From positions 1-64,000 of the forward strand of contig JAJZQI010000010.1 of NCBI GenBank assembly GCA_021851875.1: DNA of 64,000 nucleotides, written 5' to 3'. This document shows positions 43,204 to 53,517 of the stretch, piece by piece; within the stretch, counting starts at the first letter, position 1, and every line of letters starts with the position of its first letter. The position numbers and the translations under genes were made by a program. The notes below the pieces were generated by a model, which was not told the DNA's origin, ran no database searches, and worked only from the letters and a program-made list of their open reading frames with translations. This DNA comes from Pseudomonadota bacterium (GTDB taxonomy: Bacteria; Pseudomonadota; Gammaproteobacteria; Burkholderiales; JAJZQI01).

Positions 43204-44259
43204 TTGATCAAAATCGATCACCTCGACCATCTGGTTCTGACGGTAAAAGACATCGAGACCACCTGCGCCTTTTACGAACAGGTGCTGGGCATGCAGGCCG
43301 TGACTTTCGGCGAAAACCGCACGGCGCTCACTTTCGGCAAACAGAAAATCAACCTGCATCAGCAGGGCAAGGAATTCGAACCGAAAGCGGCCCAGCCGAC
43401 GCCGGGTTCAATCGACCTGTGCCTGATCAGCAGCACACCCATGGACGCCATTCTTGCTCACCTGCAGGCCAGCAAAGTGCCATTAGTTGAAGGACCGGTC
43501 AAACGCACAGGTGCCACCGGTCCTTTGCTGTCCGTTTACCTGCGCGACCCCGACCAGAACCTCATTGAAATCGCCAACCCGCTAGAAGATGAGAGTCACC
43601 GTCCTATTCGCAGCTTCGTGCTGCGCCAGGGCCGCATGTCAAAAGGCCAGCAACGTGCCTACGACGAACTGATGCCCGTCTTCGGCCTGCCCTACCAGCC
43701 CGAAGTGCTGCAGCTGGACCAGGTATTCGGCCGCAGTGCGCCGCGTATTCTGGAAATCGGTTTCGGCATGGGCCAGGCCACTGCGGAAATCGCCGCCAAT
43801 CACCCGCTGAACGACTACCTCGGCGTCGAGGTTCACGGGCCCGGCGTGGGCAGCCTGCTCAAACAGATCGAAGAACGCGCGTTGAGCAATATCCGTGTCG
43901 TCCAGCACGATGCCGTGGAAGTGGCCAGCCGCATGCTGCCGGCGGAAAGCCTCGACGGCATCCATATCTTCTTTCCCGACCCATGGCACAAAAAACGCCA
44001 CAACAAGCGCCGCCTGGTGCAGCCCCCCTTTGTCGCACTGCTGGCCTCGCGCCTGAAACCGGGCGGCTATCTGCACATGGCGACCGACTGGGAAGAGTAT
44101 GCGCACCATGCACTGGAGGTGCTGCAGGGCGAAAGCAGCCTGTACAACACGGCCGAAACCTATGCCGAGAAGCCGCTCTACCGCCCGCTGACGAAGTTTG
44201 AAAACCGCGGCCTCAAACTCGGCCACGGCGTGTGGGACCTGGTGTTCCGCAAGAAATAA
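43204..44259 (+). CDS. trmB: VOC (glyoxalase-like) domain fused to tRNA (guanine-N7)-methyltransferase TrmB
   Basis: A single 351-residue frame joins two proteins. Residues 1-125 are a VOC/glyoxalase domain ([22 protein letters not shown] to [14 protein letters not shown]). Residues 131-351 are a complete Trm[18 protein letters not shown] motif EIGFGMG (184-190), [13 protein letters not shown] (258-270) and ATDWEEYA. TrmB makes m7G46 in tRNA. In relatives thiG is followed by a free-standing trmB. The joint at [10 protein letters not shown] has no stop or start in this frame; an internal ATG at 43636 would lose conserved TrmB residues. The start is TTG 43204. Either a true fusion or a small indel removing the boundary. 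Confidence 0.9.
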   Translation: MIKIDHLDHLVLTVKDIETTCAFYEQVLGMQAVTFGENRTALTFGKQKINLHQQGKEFEPKAAQPTPGSIDLCLISSTPMDAILAHLQASKVPLVEGPVKRTGATGPLLSVYLRDPDQNLIEIANPLEDESHRPIRSFVLRQGRMSKGQQRAYDELMPVFGLPYQPEVLQLDQVFGRSAPRILEIGFGMGQATAEIAANHPLNDYLGVEVHGPGVGSLLKQIEERALSNIRVVQHDAVEVASRMLPAESLDGIHIFFPDPWHKKRHNKRRLVQPPFVALLASRLKPGGYLHMATDWEEYAHHALEVLQGESSLYNTAETYAEKPLYRPLTKFENRGLKLGHGVWDLVFRKK

Positions 44260-44381
44260 ACTTGCCCTGATCAGGCATGCGGCCCAAGTAAATAGCGCAG
44301 CAAGCAGGGCAAGTCGCGTCTATTCACATCACATGCAGGCGCGAGACAGGTTAAAACAAGAAGCGTTTTAGAATACCGGAT

Positions 44382-44458
44382 TGGTCGGGGTGAGAGGATT
44401 CGAACCTCCGGCCTCTACGTCCCGAACGTAGCGCTCTACCAGGCTAAGCTACACCCCG
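44382..44458 (-). tRNA. tRNA-Pro (CGG anticodon)
   Basis: Minus-strand cloverleaf with acceptor CGGGGTG / CACCCCG, D-arm TAGCTTAGCCTGGTAG, anticodon stem CTACG / CGTAG with loop TTCGGGA (anticodon CGG), T-arm GGAGG-TTCGAAT-CCTCT and encoded ACCA end. It lies between the trmB fusion gene and ispB. Confidence 0.95.
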
Positions 44459-44482
44459 AAATGGACGTTGCACGAAAACAGA

Positions 44483-45451
44483 TCAATAACTACGTGCAAC
44501 CGAGAAAGTCGCTAATTCTAGCAAAGAATCCTTGTGTTTGGAATGGGGGAGATGCGAAATAGCTGCGCAGGCGGCATCAATTTCCTTTTGCGCCTGTTGC
44601 CGGGTGTACTCCAGCGCACCGGTTTCACCAATCGCCGCCAGCACCGGCCCGAATTCTTCCAGCCCGCCATTCTCGATCGCCCCGCGAATGAGCGCGGCCT
44701 GCTCCGGCGTGCCGTGTTTCATGGCATACAGCAGCGGCAGGGTAGGCTTGCCTTCCGCCAGGTCGTCACCGACGTTCTTGCCGGTTTCATTGTGGTCGCC
44801 CGAGTAATCCAGCACATCGTCGATGAGCTGGAATGCCGTACCAAGGCGCATGCCGTATTCCGCCATCGCCGCCTCATCCGACTCGCCTGATCCGCCCAGA
44901 ATGGCGCCCAGCCGGGCAGCCGCCTCGAACAGTTTGGCCGTTTTGTAGCGGATCACCTTGAGATAGCTTTCCTCGTCGATGTCGGCGTCATTGCAGTTGA
45001 GCAGCTGCAGCACCTCGCCTTCGGCGATGACATTGGTCGCCTCGGACAGCACTTCCATCACCCGCATGTTGTTGACGCCAACCATCATCTGGAACGCGCG
45101 GGAATAGAGGAAATCGCCCACCAGCACGCTGGCCGCGTTGCCGAACAAGGCATTGGCGGTGGCATTGCCGCGCCGCAGGGAAGACTCGTCGACCACGTCG
45201 TCGTGCAGCAGCGTGGCGGTATGAATAAATTCCACCACCGCAGCGAGCTCGTGGTGCCACACCCCCTGGTAACCGAAAACACCGGAGGACAGCAGCACCA
45301 GCACGGGGCGCAAGCGCTTGCCGCCGCTATTGATAATGTATTCGCTGATCTGCCGGATGAGCGCGACTTCGGAATGCAGCCGGGCGCGGATGACGCCGTC
45401 TACCGCCTGCATGTCGGCATGAATGGTCTCGCGGACAAGTTCGAGGGCCAA
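44483..45451 (-). CDS. ispB: Octaprenyl-diphosphate synthase (polyprenyl synthetase)
   Basis: Makes the ubiquinone side chain by condensing isopentenyl diphosphate. The 322-residue protein has GGKRLRPVLVLL, first aspartate-rich motif LLHDDVVDE near residues 82-90 and second motif LIDDVLDYSGD near 208-218. TTG 45451 gives the usual length and N-terminus; the open frame further upstream, to 45553, crosses the likely promoter. Divergent from rplU. Confidence 0.94.
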   Translation of the reverse strand: MALELVRETIHADMQAVDGVIRARLHSEVALIRQISEYIINSGGKRLRPVLVLLSSGVFGYQGVWHHELAAVVEFIHTATLLHDDVVDESSLRRGNATANALFGNAASVLVGDFLYSRAFQMMVGVNNMRVMEVLSEATNVIAEGEVLQLLNCNDADIDEESYLKVIRYKTAKLFEAAARLGAILGGSGESDEAAMAEYGMRLGTAFQLIDDVLDYSGDHNETGKNVGDDLAEGKPTLPLLYAMKHGTPEQAALIRGAIENGGLEEFGPVLAAIGETGALEYTRQQAQKEIDAACAAISHLPHSKHKDSLLELATFSVARSY

Positions 45452-45561
45452 GATAGCAACTCTTCTATAAAGTGAGGCAGAAAACCCGCAATAGTAAAAA
45501 CGCCGGCTTTTCAGTGTCAAGTGAAGAATCGCTCCCCCGTTCACACCAGGCACAGAAGTAT

Positions 45562-45590
45562 TTGACTCTGCGCAAGAAAAGCGTTAATAT
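45562..45590 (+). promoter_or_regulatory. Sigma-70 promoter of rplU-rpmA
   Basis: TTGACT (45562-45567), 17-base spacer, TAATAT (45585-45590): one mismatch in each hexamer and ideal spacing, about 40 bases before the rplU start. Confidence 0.85.
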
Positions 45591-45629
45591 CACGACCCTT
45601 TATGCAATCCCTTTTGTATTGGAGTTTCT

Positions 45630-45941
45630 ATGTACGCGGTCATAAAAACCGGCGGCAAGCAGTATCGCGTTGCCTCTGGCGAAAAAATTAAAGTAGAACA
45701 GATACCGGCAGACATCGGAACCGAAATCACTCTGGACCAGGTATTGATGGTTGCAGACGGTGACAAGGTTTCTGTTGGTGCCCCGCTGGTAGCAGGTGCA
45801 ACCGTAACCGCCAAGGTTATCGCTCAAGGTCGTGGCGAGAAAGTGCGCATTTTCAAAATGCGTCGTCGCAAGCACTACCAGAAGCGCCAGGGCCATCGTC
45901 AGAACTTCACCGAAATCGAAATCGGCGCCATCAAGGCCTAA
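45630..45941 (+). CDS. rplU: Ribosomal protein L21
   Basis: 103-residue 50S subunit protein with the standard start [14 protein letters not shown] and the conserved [14 protein letters not shown] segment near residues 76-89. TTGGAG precedes ATG by six bases. A strong sigma-70 promoter is directly upstream and rpmA follows after 25 bases. Confidence 0.98.
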   Translation: MYAVIKTGGKQYRVASGEKIKVEQIPADIGTEITLDQVLMVADGDKVSVGAPLVAGATVTAKVIAQGRGEKVRIFKMRRRKHYQKRQGHRQNFTEIEIGAIKA

Positions 45942-45966
45942 GGCCGTTTAATCCAGGAGAGAACTC

Positions 45967-46230
45967 ATGGCACATAAAAAAGCAGGCGGCAGCTCCCGCA
46001 ACGGTCGCGACTCAGAATCCAAACGCTTGGGCGTCAAGCGCTACGGTGGTCAGCTGGTTTCTGCCGGCAGCATCATCGTACGTCAGCGCGGCACCCGTAT
46101 GCACGCCGGTGAAAACGTGGGCATGGGCAAAGACCATACCCTGTTTGCCAAGATCGACGGTATCGTGAAGTTCGTCACCAAAGGTGCCGAGCGTCGCAAG
46201 ATGGTTGTCATCGAGCCGATCGCCGCCTAA
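45967..46230 (+). CDS. rpmA: Ribosomal protein L27
   Basis: 87-residue 50S subunit protein, start [29 protein letters not shown], whose N-terminus reaches the peptidyl-transferase centre. AGGAGA ribosome site seven bases upstream. A terminator separates it from obgE. Confidence 0.98.
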   Translation: MAHKKAGGSSRNGRDSESKRLGVKRYGGQLVSAGSIIVRQRGTRMHAGENVGMGKDHTLFAKIDGIVKFVTKGAERRKMVVIEPIAA

Positions 46231-46252
46231 ACAGGCAAGAAAGCTGTGCAAG

Positions 46253-47354
<1,102 letters not shown>

Positions 47355-47380
47355 TCGGCTTTTCACCCTCTGAGCCTGGT

Positions 47381-48499
47381 ATGAAATCGGTACTCGCAAA
47401 ATCCTCGCGGCTGGTCGTCAAAGTCGGCAGCAGCCTGGTCACCAACAGCGGCCAGGGACTCGACCATAGCGCCCTGGCCGCATGGGCCGCGCAAATCAGC
47501 GCGCTCAAGGCGCAGGGCAAGGAAATCGTACTGGTTTCCAGCGGCGCCATCGCCGAGGGCATGCAACGACTGGGGTGGAAAAAACGCCCCAAGGCCGTGC
47601 ACGAATTGCAGGCCGCCGCCGCGGTGGGGCAAATGGGCCTGATTCAGGCCTATGAAGCCTGTTTCAAACAGCATGGCGCCCATGCCGCACAGATTCTGCT
47701 GACGCACGAGGATCTGGCCGACCGCAAACGCTACCTGAACGCCCGTTCGACGCTGCGCACCCTGCTGGAACTCAATGTCATCCCCATCATCAACGAAAAC
47801 GACACGGTGGTGACGGATGAAATCCGCTTCGGCGACAACGATACGCTGGGCGCGCTGGTGGCCAACCTGATTGAGGCCGATGCGCTGATTATTCTGACCG
47901 ACCAGCCCGGCCTGTACACCGCAGACCCGCGCAAGAACCCCGATGCGACCTTTGTGGCCGAAGCGCGCGCCGGCGACCCGCAACTGGAAAAGATGGCCGG
48001 CGGCGCCGGCACCGCAGTCGGCACCGGCGGCATGCTGACCAAGATTCTGGCCGCCAAACGCGCCGCGCGCAGCGGCGCACACACGCTGATCGTCTCCGGC
48101 CGCGAGCCGGAAGTTCTGCTGCGCCTGGCGCAAGGCGTAGCCATCGGCACGCAACTGATCGCCGAACAGCCGCCCATTGCCGCGCGCAAGCAATGGCTGG
48201 CCGACCATCTGCAGATTCGCGGCCGCATCACCCTGGATGAGGGCGCCGTGCGCGCGCTGTGCAACGAAGGCAAAAGCCTGCTGCCGGTGGGCGCCACGGC
48301 GGTCAGCGGCGATTTCGAACGGGGCGAGCTGGTAGCCTGCATTGACGCCCAGGGCCAGGAAATTGCCCGCGGCCTGGCCAACTACAGCGCCGCCGACGCG
48401 AGCCGCATCCTGCGCAAGGGCAGTCATGAAATTGAGCACATTCTGGGCTATATTGATGACACGGAACTTATTCACCGTGACAATCTGATATTGCTATAG
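47381..48499 (+). CDS. proB: Glutamate 5-kinase
   Basis: First step of proline synthesis. A 372-residue protein with the amino-acid kinase domain ([13 protein letters not shown] near 12-24, [25 protein letters not shown] near 136-160, GTGGMLTKI near 214-222) and a C-terminal PUA domain from about residue 280. ATG 47381 is preferred over an in-frame start within obgE. Conserved obgE-proB order. Confidence 0.96.
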   Translation: MKSVLAKSSRLVVKVGSSLVTNSGQGLDHSALAAWAAQISALKAQGKEIVLVSSGAIAEGMQRLGWKKRPKAVHELQAAAAVGQMGLIQAYEACFKQHGAHAAQILLTHEDLADRKRYLNARSTLRTLLELNVIPIINENDTVVTDEIRFGDNDTLGALVANLIEADALIILTDQPGLYTADPRKNPDATFVAEARAGDPQLEKMAGGAGTAVGTGGMLTKILAAKRAARSGAHTLIVSGREPEVLLRLAQGVAIGTQLIAEQPPIAARKQWLADHLQIRGRITLDEGAVRALCNEGKSLLPVGATAVSGDFERGELVACIDAQGQEIARGLANYSAADASRILRKGSHEIEHILGYIDDTELIHRDNLILL

Positions 48500-48508
48500 G
48501 AGTTTGCC

Positions 48509-48958
48509 ATGTCTTTTGCCGTGCGCCTATCCGTGCGGGCTGCGCTGATCGCGACGCTTGCCGCCTGCAGTTTACCCGCCCTGTCCGCCAGCACGCCGTT
48601 TGAACCCGGCGAATGGGAAATCACCACCAAAATGGAAGGCATCCCGGGCATGCCGGCCAACATGCCTCCTCACAGCTTCCGTCAATGCCTGACGCCGCAG
48701 AACAATCTGCCGCAGGAAAAAGGCAAAATGGATCCGCGCTGCAAGATTCTGGAAAACAGCATGAGCGGCAACACGGTGCACTGGAAAATGCAGTGTGACA
48801 TGCCCGAAGGCAAAACCCTCAGCGATGGGAATGTGACCTATCGCGGCAACAGTTTCGACGGGGTCAGCCATGTCAAAACCAGTTATGGCGGTCAAACCAT
48901 GAACATGACCAGCCATATGAGCGGCAAACGCCTGGGAAATTGCCCCGCCGGCAAATAA
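48509..48958 (+). CDS. DUF3617 periplasmic protein
   Basis: A 149-residue exported protein (signal peptide ending LPALSA) with the DUF3617 start FEPGEWEITTKMEGIPGMP and four cysteines in conserved positions (RQCLTP, PRCKI, MQCDMP, GNCPAGK) that probably form two disulfides. Function unknown; common in betaproteobacteria. AGGAG seven bases before ATG. Follows proB after nine bases. Confidence 0.9.
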   Translation: MSFAVRLSVRAALIATLAACSLPALSASTPFEPGEWEITTKMEGIPGMPANMPPHSFRQCLTPQNNLPQEKGKMDPRCKILENSMSGNTVHWKMQCDMPEGKTLSDGNVTYRGNSFDGVSHVKTSYGGQTMNMTSHMSGKRLGNCPAGK

Positions 48959-49015
48959 GCCGGGCCGAACTGGACGGCCTGTCGTTCCGGCCGGTTCGGC
49001 TCAATTCTTTGGCGG

Positions 49016-49519
49016 CTATTCTTTCATTCGCTGCAGGATATCGTCGACATGGCGCGCCGGCAGCCGGTCCGGACAAAGAATATCGGAATACAGCCGGTTA
49101 TGTTGGCGATTGATGTCCTGGTAGCTGACGTTGCGCCACTCGGAATGCAAGGGTTCCACCCATTGCCCATTCATGCCGCCGATGGCGTAGATTTTCATTT
49201 CTTTGCTGGTGCAGCGGATGCCTTCGAAACTGACATTCTCCGCCCCGCCGGCCGCCTTGACGATCAGCGTGTAACGCACCACGCCGTCAGCTCCGATGTT
49301 GATGGAATGCTTGTCGAGAAAGAAATGATGCGGGGTAGCCGGCCCGACATAGAATTCGACCTCATTTTCAGCTTTTGGATAAGGCGGCAATTGCCGCTGC
49401 AGCTCTACCCACGGCTTGTTTTCCTCGAACTGGAACTGATCGGCCCCCCACCCGGCTGCCGCAGCAGCCCCTGCGGCCAGCAGCAGAAGACTGCCCGCGA
49501 TCGCTTGTTTTTGTCTCAC
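49016..49519 (-). CDS. CNP1-like family protein
   Basis: A 167-residue exported protein of the CNP1-like family found in betaproteobacteria. Signal peptide ends near AAAAA-GWGAD. Motifs are KPWVELQRQLPPYP, EFYVGPATPHHFFLD, YTLIVKAAGGAENVSFEGIRC and the C-terminal LYSDILCPDRLPARHVDDI. Function unknown. GTG 49519 follows the stop of the upstream gene by a few bases; an in-frame ATG at 49564 lies inside that gene. A GC-rich imperfect hairpin (48964-49000) lies between it and the convergent DUF3617 gene. Confidence 0.87.
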   Translation of the reverse strand: MRQKQAIAGSLLLLAAGAAAAAGWGADQFQFEENKPWVELQRQLPPYPKAENEVEFYVGPATPHHFFLDKHSINIGADGVVRYTLIVKAAGGAENVSFEGIRCTSKEMKIYAIGGMNGQWVEPLHSEWRNVSYQDINRQHNRLYSDILCPDRLPARHVDDILQRMKE

Positions 49520-49523
49520 CCGC

Positions 49524-49871
49524 CTACTCTCTCTGATGCGCCACCAAAACGGCTTCAGGCACATGATACCGAATGGCCCCGGCCAATTCCAGCGTCAAGC
49601 CGGGGCGATAGCGCATGGACACCCACAAAACGTTGAGCGCCAGGTTCATATTGGCGAACACAACCTCCTCGTAACGCCCCAGCACTGCATGAATCAGGCG
49701 GAACGTTTCATCAATGTCGGCGGGAGGCCGGTATCTCAGCCGGGGGATCAGCATCATGAAGTCGCACAGCGGACGACCATCGCTGTCTCGTGTCGGGGCG
49801 ATTTGCCATAAGGGCGTTGCTGCGCTGACCGCATGCGCACGCTGCGGCAGCCTGCGATCAGGCGTATCCAT
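49524..49871 (-). CDS. Conserved hypothetical protein
   Basis: A 115-residue soluble protein without recognised domain. It has GRPLCDFMMLIPRLRYRPPADIDETFRLIHAVLGRYEEVVFANMN in the middle, where an alternation of acidic helix and strand suggests a small alpha/beta fold. It lies between the CBS-domain gene (8 bases upstream) and the CNP1-like gene, all leftward. Coding character is good (codon use like neighbours). No function can be given. Confidence 0.75.
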   Translation of the reverse strand: MDTPDRRLPQRAHAVSAATPLWQIAPTRDSDGRPLCDFMMLIPRLRYRPPADIDETFRLIHAVLGRYEEVVFANMNLALNVLWVSMRYRPGLTLELAGAIRYHVPEAVLVAHQRE

Positions 49872-49879
49872 GGCAGGCC

Positions 49880-50479
49880 TCAGGCGACTTTGAGCAGCGC
49901 TTCTATTTCTGCAAACGTGCTGGCAAACTCAGTGTGCTCGATATCCATCTGCAGTTGACGGCCGATCTGGCTGATCGAGAAGATGCCACGCAACACTTGC
50001 GGCTGCCCCTCGCCTTCCTTCTCGACCACCAATGCATGTTGACGCCCGGACCCCTTGAGCGTGGCCACCACATCACCGACGCGGGAACGTTGCACATCCT
50101 CCATGCACAGCACATCAATCTGCGCCTGTGCCACCATGACGTCGCGCACGAGCACATCGCCATGTGTGCCCCCACGCAACTGAATGACCTGCATCGGCTT
50201 TTCACTCTTGATGTCCGTGAGTGTGATCAGACCGATGATCGTTTCATCCTGGTCCAGCACCAGCAGCAGGCGCACACCGCGTACGCGCATGAGTCGCTCT
50301 GCTTCGTCCAGCGTCGCTTCGGCGTGAATATTCACAGCCGACACCCGTGTCAGGTCGGTCATCACGCTCAGAGCAGAGTCAGACAAGGAAAGCGAACGGA
50401 TAAAATCGTGCGGCCGGGCAATGTTGACGCCGGCTTCCAGCGATTTGGAGGAAAGCGGAGCATAGGATGTTGCACTCAT
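49880..50479 (-). CDS. CBS domain-pair protein
   Basis: A 199-residue protein with a tandem CBS pair (about residues 40-105 and 110-175): LTRVSAVNIHAEATLDEAERLMRVRGVRLLLVLD and DVMVAQAQIDVLCMEDVQRSRVGDVVATLKG. CBS pairs bind adenosyl nucleotides. No catalytic domain is attached. ATG 50479 has AGGGAG eight bases upstream and is preferred to an earlier in-frame start. First gene of a leftward group. Confidence 0.9.
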   Translation of the reverse strand: MSATSYAPLSSKSLEAGVNIARPHDFIRSLSLSDSALSVMTDLTRVSAVNIHAEATLDEAERLMRVRGVRLLLVLDQDETIIGLITLTDIKSEKPMQVIQLRGGTHGDVLVRDVMVAQAQIDVLCMEDVQRSRVGDVVATLKGSGRQHALVVEKEGEGQPQVLRGIFSISQIGRQLQMDIEHTEFASTFAEIEALLKVA

Positions 50480-50581
50480 GAATTTCTCCCTGGTATGGGT
50501 CACACCTTAAAGATGCAGAAGAAACCTCGTGCTTTAATCCTATGCCATATCCGCTTATATATTGAATAAAATTAATTTATT

Positions 50582-50610
50582 AAGGTCTATGAGAATTACT
50601 CATAGACCTT
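50582..50610 (-). terminator. Hairpin overlapping the stop codon of the MBL-like gene
   Basis: Twelve-base perfect stem AAGGTCTATGAG / CTCATAGACCTT around a 5-base loop, AT-rich on the minus-strand exit side. The loop carries the TAA stop of the gene at 50596-51210, so terminator and stop codon overlap. Confidence 0.75.
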
Positions 50611-51210
50611 TTTCAAGGCGTGCTGAATCGCCGCATCCGCCCCCGGCCCGAACTGGCTGACGCCGGGCTGAAAGTCGTCGGTAAAGGCATAATCGAACTT
50701 CAGGTCCTGCAGACCCAGCGCGCCGATAAGACGGTTCTCGCGCGAAAAATCATCGTCATGCAACACCAGTGTGGGCCAGCCGTCCTCGCCCGTATCCAGG
50801 ATGGGGCCGAAAAACAGGATACCCGGCTTGTTCTTGCAGCGCAGCATGCAGGCGCTTTCCGTCCGGCCGGACATGACCAGAAAATCGACCGTGCGCGAAA
50901 AACGGTCTTCCCGCTCCAGCGCCTTGTCGATCGTGCCGTTGATGCGCCTGCTTTCATGCCCGTAGCAGATTGTCTCGGCCTGACTGGCAGCGCGCCACGC
51001 ATCGACATCACGCGCGCCGAAATGGCTGGGGAAGAAAATGAAGCGCAAGGGCATGATCGCCTGCAATTCCGCCAGCAATGCCTCGGAAAAGGCCGGCGTG
51101 TTGATCAGGATACCGCCCCCCTCTTTATCGGCCAGATAGAACACGGCCGGCGAAGAGCCTTCCAGGTGGTAAACGGTACGATCAAAAACTTCTATCAGCT
51201 TTTTCAACAT
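50596..51210 (-). CDS. Degenerate metallo-beta-lactamase-fold protein
   Basis: A 204-residue protein that resembles the MBL fold in its strand order: VYHLEGSSPAVFYLADKEGGGILINTPAFSEALLAEL at the start and IFFPSHFGARDVDAWRAASQAETICYGHE near 56-84, the place where active enzymes have HxHxDH. Here SHFGARD retains only His and Asp, and later histidines are mostly missing, so catalysis with two metals is unlikely. ATG 51210 is preferred over 51222. The stop codon lies in a terminator loop. Function unknown. Confidence 0.7.
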   Translation of the reverse strand: MLKKLIEVFDRTVYHLEGSSPAVFYLADKEGGGILINTPAFSEALLAELQAIMPLRFIFFPSHFGARDVDAWRAASQAETICYGHESRRINGTIDKALEREDRFSRTVDFLVMSGRTESACMLRCKNKPGILFFGPILDTGEDGWPTLVLHDDDFSRENRLIGALGLQDLKFDYAFTDDFQPGVSQFGPGADAAIQHALKKVYE

Positions 51211-51291
51211 AATTCTGGACAACCCAATCTTTTTGTCTATAATGCGAGATAAGAGGATATTTTTATCCTGTTTAAGAGAGGGAGCGACGCG

Positions 51292-51444
51292 ATGTTAAGC
51301 ATTCTGTTTGGATCGACCATTGGCATTCTGTCTGTAGCCACCGTTGTTGGCGCAATTGTGATCGTCGCATTCTGGTTGTTCTACTGGATTCAACACCAGT
51401 CCCGCCAGTATCTGGACCACGATCCGGCTCCTAAAGGTCACTGA
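51292..51444 (+). CDS. Small single-span membrane protein, DUF3149-like
   Basis: A 50-residue protein: MLSILFGSTIGILSVATVVG, then a continuing hydrophobic helix and a basic/polar tail YWIQHQSRQYLDHDPAPKGH. GGAG lies nine bases before ATG and a strong terminator follows 36 bases after the stop, so it looks like a complete monocistronic gene. The N-terminal pattern Gly-x-Leu-Ser resembles the small DUF3149 proteins of betaproteobacteria; that assignment is tentative. Confidence 0.72.
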   Translation: MLSILFGSTIGILSVATVVGAIVIVAFWLFYWIQHQSRQYLDHDPAPKGH

Positions 51445-51480
51445 AGCCCCGGGGATGGCGGGCCGCCGCCGGCCTGCCGC

Positions 51481-51510
51481 AAAGCCCGGCCCCTTGCGGG
51501 GCCGGGCTTT
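51481..51510. terminator. Strong GC-rich terminator
   Basis: Perfect 13-base stem AAAGCCCGGCCCC / GGGGCCGGGCTTT with a 4-base loop. It lies between the small membrane-protein gene and convergent rppH and can serve both. Confidence 0.9.
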
Positions 51511-51511
51511 G

Positions 51512-51985
51512 TTATTTATGCAGGTAGTGTTCGAGTTCGGACAGCGCCTGCTTGTACACATCGCGCTTGAATTCGATCACGCTGTCCAGCGCCATCCAGT
51601 ACTTGTTCCAGCGCCAGGCGTCGAATTCGGGGTGACTGCTGGCGCGCAGCGACACATCGCAGTCGCGACCGACCAGGCGCAGCAGAAACCAGATCTGTTT
51701 CTGACCTTTGTAACTGCCGCGCCATTCCCGCTTGACCCACTGGGTCGGCACGTCGTAATGCAGCCAATCGCGCGTGCGCCCCAGTATTTTCACATGTTCG
51801 GGCTGCAGACCGACTTCTTCCCACAATTCTCGAAACATCGCCTGCTCGGGCGATTCGCCTCGTTTGATCCCCCCCTGGGGGAACTGCCAGGAATGTTCGC
51901 GCACCCGCTTGCCCCAGAACACTTCGTTGTGGCCATTACACAGAATAATGCCGACATTGGGGCGGTAACCGTCCGCGTCTATCAT
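51512..51985 (-). CDS. rppH: RNA pyrophosphohydrolase
   Basis: Nudix hydrolase that removes 5'-pyrophosphate from mRNA to start decay. 157 residues; the Nudix box runs [23 protein letters not shown] near residues 38-60, preceded by [17 protein letters not shown] and followed by [28 protein letters not shown], typical of RppH. Convergent with the small membrane-protein gene; 273 bases of non-coding sequence separate its start from ubiX. Confidence 0.95.
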   Translation of the reverse strand: MIDADGYRPNVGIILCNGHNEVFWGKRVREHSWQFPQGGIKRGESPEQAMFRELWEEVGLQPEHVKILGRTRDWLHYDVPTQWVKREWRGSYKGQKQIWFLLRLVGRDCDVSLRASSHPEFDAWRWNKYWMALDSVIEFKRDVYKQALSELEHYLHK

Positions 51986-52258
51986 TGCTTACTACCAAAA
52001 TTGTCCAATTATGGAATTTTTTCATATTTTTCAGGCAAAAGAAAGGATTGTTGGGGAAACCGGGGCGGGTAAATCGCGGCTCCCCGCCCACAACGGTCAA
52101 CATTCGCGGCAGGCGAGCAAATCCTTGTGCTGCGCGTCAATCCTCGCCGGCACCTGCATCTTGCCGGTTGCGGCGAGCCCACACCCGGATTGCCCGGGAT
52201 GGCGCTGCAGGCCAATTTACCGTTGTCTTCACCGATCAGCTCCCCTACAATGCCCGCC

Positions 52259-52876
52259 ATGAAACCGAATTCCACCATCACCCTGGCGCTGACCGGCGCT
52301 TCCGGCATGCCCTATGCAATCCGCCTGCTGCAGCAGCTGCTGTGCCACGGCAAACAGGTCTATCTGCTGTATTCGCAAGCCGCCCAGATAGTGGCCAGTC
52401 AGGAAATGGGCTGGAACCTGCCGGCCCGCCCGGCCGATGCGGAAGCCTTCCTGACGGAGGAGTTCCAGGCCGAGCCCGGCCAGCTGCAGGTATTCGGCCG
52501 CGAGGAGTGGTTCGCACCGGTGGCTTCCGGCTCCAACCCGGCCGATGCCATGGTGGTGTGCCCCTGCACCATGGGCACGCTTGCCGCCATCGCCAACGGC
52601 CTGTCGGACAACCTGATCGAGCGCGCGGCAGACGTAATGCTGAAGGAAAACCGGCCGCTGATCCTGGTGCCGCGGGAAATGCCCTATTCCGCCCTGCATC
52701 TGGAGAACATGCTGAAACTGGCCCGCATGGGCGCCACCATCATGCCGCCCAATCCCGGCTTTTATCACCACCCGTCGCACATCGAAGACCTGATCGACTT
52801 CGTGGTGGCGCGCATACTTGATCATCTGCAGATCGAGCACACGCTCCTGCCGCGCTGGGGCGACCAGCCGGCATGA
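52259..52876 (+). CDS. ubiX: Flavin prenyltransferase UbiX
   Basis: Makes prenyl-FMN, the cofactor of UbiD-type decarboxylases in ubiquinone synthesis. 205 residues with [19 protein letters not shown] at the start, [32 protein letters not shown] near 100-131 and [18 protein letters not shown] near 141-158. ATG 52259 is preferred over an open frame that begins further upstream. Overlaps the next gene by 4 bases. Confidence 0.95.
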   Translation: MKPNSTITLALTGASGMPYAIRLLQQLLCHGKQVYLLYSQAAQIVASQEMGWNLPARPADAEAFLTEEFQAEPGQLQVFGREEWFAPVASGSNPADAMVVCPCTMGTLAAIANGLSDNLIERAADVMLKENRPLILVPREMPYSALHLENMLKLARMGATIMPPNPGFYHHPSHIEDLIDFVVARILDHLQIEHTLLPRWGDQPA

Positions 52877-53517
52877 AGGACTGGCTGAAAAAAAATCTGC
52901 CCCTGTGGTTTGACGGCGAGAACAACGTCGCCCGTTTTAGCCTGCCGATCTTCCCGCTTAAAACCGTGCTCTACCCGGGCGGCCTGCTGCCGCTCAAGGT
53001 ATTCGAGACGCGCTACGTCGACATGGTGAAAGAATGCCTGAAAAACGAAACACCGTTCGGCGTCTGCCTGATTCGCGATGGCGAAGAAGTCGGCTCGGCC
53101 GCCCTGCCGGAAAGTGTCGGCACGCTGGCGCACATTCGCGACTGGGACATGCCGCAACTGGGGCTATGGCACATCAATGCGGTCGGCGGCAGACGGTTTG
53201 CCATCGAATCGATGGCAGTATCCCGTCAGCAGCTGATCCTGGCTGAAGTTGTCCGTCTCAGCGAAGAAACAGCTGTATCTGTCCCGCCCGAACTGTCCGC
53301 CTGTAAAACCCTACTGACGGCGGTGGAAGAAAAAATCGGCACAGACTGGCTGGCGGGCGATGCCGAACCTGACAACGCCGTCTGGCTCGGCTTCCGACTG
53401 GCGGAAATCCTCCCGCTCAAACCCTCGGTCAAGCAAAACCTGCTGGAAATGAACGACCCCATCGCCCGCCTGCAGATTCTGCACACCTTCCTGCAACAGC
53501 AAGGGCTGTCGGCCTAA
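52873..53517 (+). CDS. LON substrate-binding domain protein
   Basis: A 214-residue protein with the N-terminal domain of Lon only: [33 protein letters not shown] near residues 24-56, GFCLIRDG-type strand ([13 protein letters not shown]) and later helices. No AAA+ or protease part. Such stand-alone LON domains are common in proteobacteria and of unknown function. Coupled to ubiX by ATGA and convergent, overlapping by 4 bases, with the ABC substrate-binding gene. Confidence 0.9.
   Translation: MKDWLKKNLPLWFDGENNVARFSLPIFPLKTVLYPGGLLPLKVFETRYVDMVKECLKNETPFGVCLIRDGEEVGSAALPESVGTLAHIRDWDMPQLGLWHINAVGGRRFAIESMAVSRQQLILAEVVRLSEETAVSVPPELSACKTLLTAVEEKIGTDWLAGDAEPDNAVWLGFRLAEILPLKPSVKQNLLEMNDPIARLQILHTFLQQQGLSA

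Noticed and set aside
42153-43211. 352-codon frame opposite thiS-thiG
   Set aside because: Antisense shadow of two certain genes; composition biased and no ribosome site.
44261-44313. Nine-base inverted repeat CTTGCCCTG / CAGGGCAAG after the trmB fusion gene
   Set aside because: The arms are 35 bases apart and no T run follows, so it was not called as a terminator.
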